DNA of 64,000 bases from Moorella mulderi DSM 14980 (lineage in GTDB: Bacteria > Bacillota > DSM-521 > Neomoorellales > Neomoorellaceae): positions 496,001 through 560,000 of the forward strand of contig NZ_LTBC01000001.1 in the NCBI RefSeq assembly GCF_001594015.1, given 5' to 3'. The position numbers were made by a program, and so were the translations under genes. This document shows, piece after piece, positions 61,654 through 64,000 of this stretch (positions are counted from its first letter, which is position 1; the number at the start of each line of letters is the position of its first letter). Under the pieces are notes generated by a model. The model made no database searches and had not been told where the DNA came from. It worked only from the letters and a program-made list of their open reading frames with translations.

Positions 61654-61762
61654 GATTTACAATATATGCCAGCTTATAAGAGGTATAAAAGGGGGGATGG
61701 TACGGGGGATTTTTTCATATCGTCTTTCCGACCAATAAATTTCTTGTGGAAGGGACGAAAGT

Positions 61763-63016
61763 ATGGCCAAGCTGTTAGAGTATCAAGGTAAGGAATGGCT
61801 GCGCAAGGCCGGAATCCCGGTTCCTGTGGGCCGGGCGGCATCCTCGCCGGAAGAAGCGGAACAGATTGCTGTGGAGATCGGCAAGCCAGTAGCAGTGAAG
61901 GCCCAGGTGCAGGCTGGCGGCAGGGGCAAGTCAGGAGCGGTAAAACTGGTTGACACCCCGGCAGAAGCCCGGGCGGCAGCAGCCTCTATTCTTGGTACGG
62001 TAATTAAAGGGTATCCGGTGCGTAAAGTCCTGGTGGAAGAGAAGCTGGCTATTGCCCGGGAATTTTACGTGACGATTATTGTTAATTCCGCCCGCAATGC
62101 CCGCTGCCCCATGATGATGTTCAGCACCGAGGGCGGCATGGATATTGAAAGTGTTCCGGAAGAGAAGATTTTCAAGCTTTTAATTTCACCCTTAAATGGC
62201 CTTGAAATTTACGATGCCGTTGACATGCTGGTGAAGGCCGGCATCCCCAATGACCAGCTGATGACTTTTGCCAACGTACTGGTCAAACTGTGGAACGCTT
62301 ATAAAAAATATGATTGCTTTACCCTGGAAATTAACCCGCTGGTCTTAACCGCTAACGGGGAGCTGGTGGCGGCCGACTGCAAGATGGAGGTAGACAACAG
62401 CAGCGTTTACCGTCACCCGGAAATGGGTATTGAAATTGCCAGGGACTTTCCCCATGAGCCTACCGAACTGGATCGTATTGGCTGGGGCATTGAGAAGACC
62501 GACACCCGCGGTTCCGGTTTCGTCATGAGCATGGGCTTTGACGAGAAGAGCCCAGGTTATATCGGCTACCATCCCATCGGCGGCGGGTCGGCCATGATGG
62601 GCATGGATGCCCTGAACAAAGTCAACCTGAAGCCGGCGAACTACGCTGATACCAGCGGCAACCCGGTTGCTTCCAAGGTGTACCGGGTAGCCAAGGTAGT
62701 GCTCTCCCAGCCCAACATTGACGGCTACCTCCTGGGTGGCTTTATGATGGCCAACCAGGAACAATGGCACCACGCCCACGCCGTCGTGAAGGCCCTGCGG
62801 GAAGTCCTGCCCAAGAAGCCTGGCCTGCCCTGCGTCTTACTGCTCTGTGGTAACAAGGAAGAAGAATCCCTCGCCATTTTACGCGAAGGGTTAAGCAATG
62901 TCGAGGGAGCTACCAGGGTGGAGATTTATGGCCGGGAACATGTTACCGATACCGATTTTATAGGGCAACGATTACTGGCCCTAGTTAAAGAATATCAAGC
63001 CGAGAAGCGAAAGTAG
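61763..63016 (+). CDS. Succinyl-CoA synthetase-like beta subunit (ATP-grasp acyl-CoA ligase)
   Basis: 417 residues, longer than SucC. The ATP-grasp N-part shows LLEYQGKEWLRKAGIPVPVG, GKPVAVKAQVQAGGRGKSGAVK, VLVEEKLAIAREFYVTIIVN, LEINPLVLTANGELVAADCK. The C-terminal flavodoxin-like part has HPIGGGSAMMGMDALNKVNL and ANYADTSGNPVASKVYRVAK, a clearly altered version of the SucC GGGAT region. The family couples a thioester with ATP/ADP via a phospho-His in the alpha subunit. The acid used is unknown. ATG 61763 follows GGAAGGGACG. First gene of a three-gene unit with a one-base gap to the Fe-S protein. Confidence 0.85.
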   Translation: MAKLLEYQGKEWLRKAGIPVPVGRAASSPEEAEQIAVEIGKPVAVKAQVQAGGRGKSGAVKLVDTPAEARAAAASILGTVIKGYPVRKVLVEEKLAIAREFYVTIIVNSARNARCPMMMFSTEGGMDIESVPEEKIFKLLISPLNGLEIYDAVDMLVKAGIPNDQLMTFANVLVKLWNAYKKYDCFTLEINPLVLTANGELVAADCKMEVDNSSVYRHPEMGIEIARDFPHEPTELDRIGWGIEKTDTRGSGFVMSMGFDEKSPGYIGYHPIGGGSAMMGMDALNKVNLKPANYADTSGNPVASKVYRVAKVVLSQPNIDGYLLGGFMMANQEQWHHAHAVVKALREVLPKKPGLPCVLLLCGNKEEESLAILREGLSNVEGATRVEIYGREHVTDTDFIGQRLLALVKEYQAEKRK

Positions 63017-63017
63017 G

Positions 63018-63335
63018 GTGGAACCAGTGCTCGAATTCTGGGAAAGAACAATTAAAGTCACCATCGACACCAGCAAGTGCAGCGAGTGTGAAACAAAGGC
63101 CTGCATCGACGCGTGCAAGAAGTTTGCCAGGGGGATGCTGCAGCTCAAGGACGGCGTACCCTCGGTGGCCCATTTGAGTGAAGATGAGGTCCAGCGCCGG
63201 GGAACAGAATGCCTTGCCTGTGAGTATGAATGCTGGTTCCGCGGCAAGAGCGCCATTAAAATTGACGTTCCCATTGAAGGACTGGATGAGTACCTGCGTA
63301 AGCGAGGTCTGCTGGAAGAGAATACCATCCAGTAA
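63018..63335 (+). CDS. Small Fe-S protein inserted between CoA-ligase subunit genes
   Basis: 105 residues, cytosolic. Two cysteine groups: C21-x2-C24-x4-C29-x3-C33 and C65-x2-C68-x3-C72. The first can bind a [4Fe-4S] cluster; the second has three cysteines and no proline, unlike classical ferredoxins. I do not recognise a named family. Its position, one base after the beta subunit and 26 before the alpha subunit, argues for a third subunit or a dedicated partner of the CoA ligase. GTG 63018 or GTG 63027 may be the start; AGGGTGG suits the second. Confidence 0.75.
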   Translation: MEPVLEFWERTIKVTIDTSKCSECETKACIDACKKFARGMLQLKDGVPSVAHLSEDEVQRRGTECLACEYECWFRGKSAIKIDVPIEGLDEYLRKRGLLEENTIQ

Positions 63336-63361
63336 TAGGAAAAGGATAAAGAGGGATAATC

Positions 63362-64000
63362 ATGGGGATTTTAATTGATAAAAATACCAAGGTTATTGTC
63401 CAGGGGATTACCGGCAGGGAAGGTTCCCTCCGGGCCAAGTATATGAAAGATTACGGCACGAAGGTTGTGGCCGGGACAAGCCCCGGTAAGGGCGGCGAAG
63501 AGGTAGCGGGTATTCCCGTCTATCATACCGTCAAGCAGGCCGTGGCCGAACACGGGGAAATTGACTTCAGTGTTATCTTCGTACCCGGCCGGGCTTTGAA
63601 AGCAGCGGTTAAAGAGGCCGCCGACGCCGGGGTTAAAAATATCGTCCCCTGTGTAGAATCGGTACCCATCCACGACATTATGGAAATGGTGGAGTACTGC
63701 AAGCTGAAGGGGACCAGGCTCATCGGCCCGGGCTCCATCGGCATCATTACGCCCGGGGAGGCGGTTGTCGGCTGGCTGGGCGGCAATGTCGAATGGGCTA
63801 ACTCCTTCTTCAGGCCGGGACCAATTGGTGTTTTCTCCCGCAGCGGCGGCCAGTCGGGAACTATTCCCTGGATCCTCAAGGAAAACGGTTACGGCGTCAG
63901 TACCGTCGTCCACACGGGTACGGAACCTGTCCTGGGGACTTCCTTTGCTGACCTGTTACCCCTTTTCGAAGAAGATCCCCAGACGGAAGCCGTAGCCGTA
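63362..64000 (+). CDS. Succinyl-CoA synthetase-like alpha subunit (partial, runs off window)
   Basis: The first 213 residues are present; the 3' end lies beyond 64000. NTKVIVQGITGREGSLRAKY is the CoA-binding loop of SucD, followed by GGEEVAGIPVYHTVKQAV, LIGPGSIGIITPGEAVVGWL, FSRSGGQSGTIPWILKENGY and EPVLGTSFADLLPLFEEDPQ. The phospho-histidine expected near residue 250 cannot be checked. ATG 63362 follows AGAGGGATAATC. The third gene of the CoA-ligase cluster. Confidence 0.88.
   Translation, partial: MGILIDKNTKVIVQGITGREGSLRAKYMKDYGTKVVAGTSPGKGGEEVAGIPVYHTVKQAVAEHGEIDFSVIFVPGRALKAAVKEAADAGVKNIVPCVESVPIHDIMEMVEYCKLKGTRLIGPGSIGIITPGEAVVGWLGGNVEWANSFFRPGPIGVFSRSGGQSGTIPWILKENGYGVSTVVHTGTEPVLGTSFADLLPLFEEDPQTEAVAV

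Overview
The window is chromosomal DNA from an anaerobic, endospore-forming, acetogenic Firmicute of the Moorella (Neomoorella) group. The evidence is a formate-tetrahydrofolate ligase and a 1172-residue pyruvate:ferredoxin oxidoreductase that closely resemble, from memory, the well-studied M. thermoacetica enzymes; the origin-side Bacillus/Clostridium gene order (ksgA, yabG, veg, ispE, glmU, prs, ctc, pth, mfd, spoVT, mazG, hup, yabP, yabQ, divIC, spoIIE, tilS, ftsH); many spore genes; and frequent GTG/TTG starts with strong AGGAGG-type ribosome sites. Differences from the M. thermoacetica proteins I remember suggest a sister species, but this was not checked by alignment. I see no IS element, prophage, CRISPR array or rRNA.

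Layout. 1-6320: two tandem G5/3D wall proteins, ksgA, a YkuK-family protein, a SleB-like cortex hydrolase, yabG and veg behind a near-perfect sigma-A promoter. 6320-8000: low gene density, with a heavily decayed etfB copy, a ferritin-like protein, a 600-base gene-poor stretch and a c-di-GMP-I riboswitch. 8000-13310: a tight six-gene operon behind that riboswitch (HD-GYP-like protein, RsbW-type kinase, STAS, PP2C phosphatase, STAS, FapA). 13400-24000: a 3-hydroxyacyl-CoA dehydrogenase, PFOR, a lipoprotein, a ModE-like regulator with tungstate importer TupABC, an orphan response regulator and a ComFB protein. 24000-41250: the conserved housekeeping/sporulation block. 41300-51200: Ppx, UbiX plus an LpdD-like protein, an L,D-transpeptidase, two tRNAs, spoIIE behind a Spo0A-type promoter, tilS, ftsH and ndk. 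51200-64000: niaR, a stand-alone formiminotransferase C-domain, fhs, folP, a PAP2 phosphatase, pstB-phoU, an MFS transporter, yqhV, comA-comB, a DUF441 protein and a succinyl-CoA-synthetase-like cluster containing a small Fe-S protein, whose last gene runs off the window.

How the parts fit together. PFOR, fhs and folP are central to the Wood-Ljungdahl/folate economy, and tungstate uptake would supply the tungsten of acetogen formate dehydrogenase. Sporulation genes are scattered through the window with matching promoter signatures: a Spo0A box and 21-base spacer at spoIIE, a sigma-G-type promoter at spoVT and a possible sigma-K promoter at yabG.

The strongest candidate for an undescribed system is the riboswitch-controlled partner-switching/FapA operon at 7893-13309. 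There the 3' strand of the aptamer closing stem and the terminator 3' arm are identical heptamers competing for the same complement, which predicts that c-di-GMP turns the operon off. Next in interest are the Fe-S protein inserted between two CoA-ligase subunits (61763-64000), the folate-domain fragment just upstream of fhs, and a 142-residue minimal PrsW-like membrane protein.
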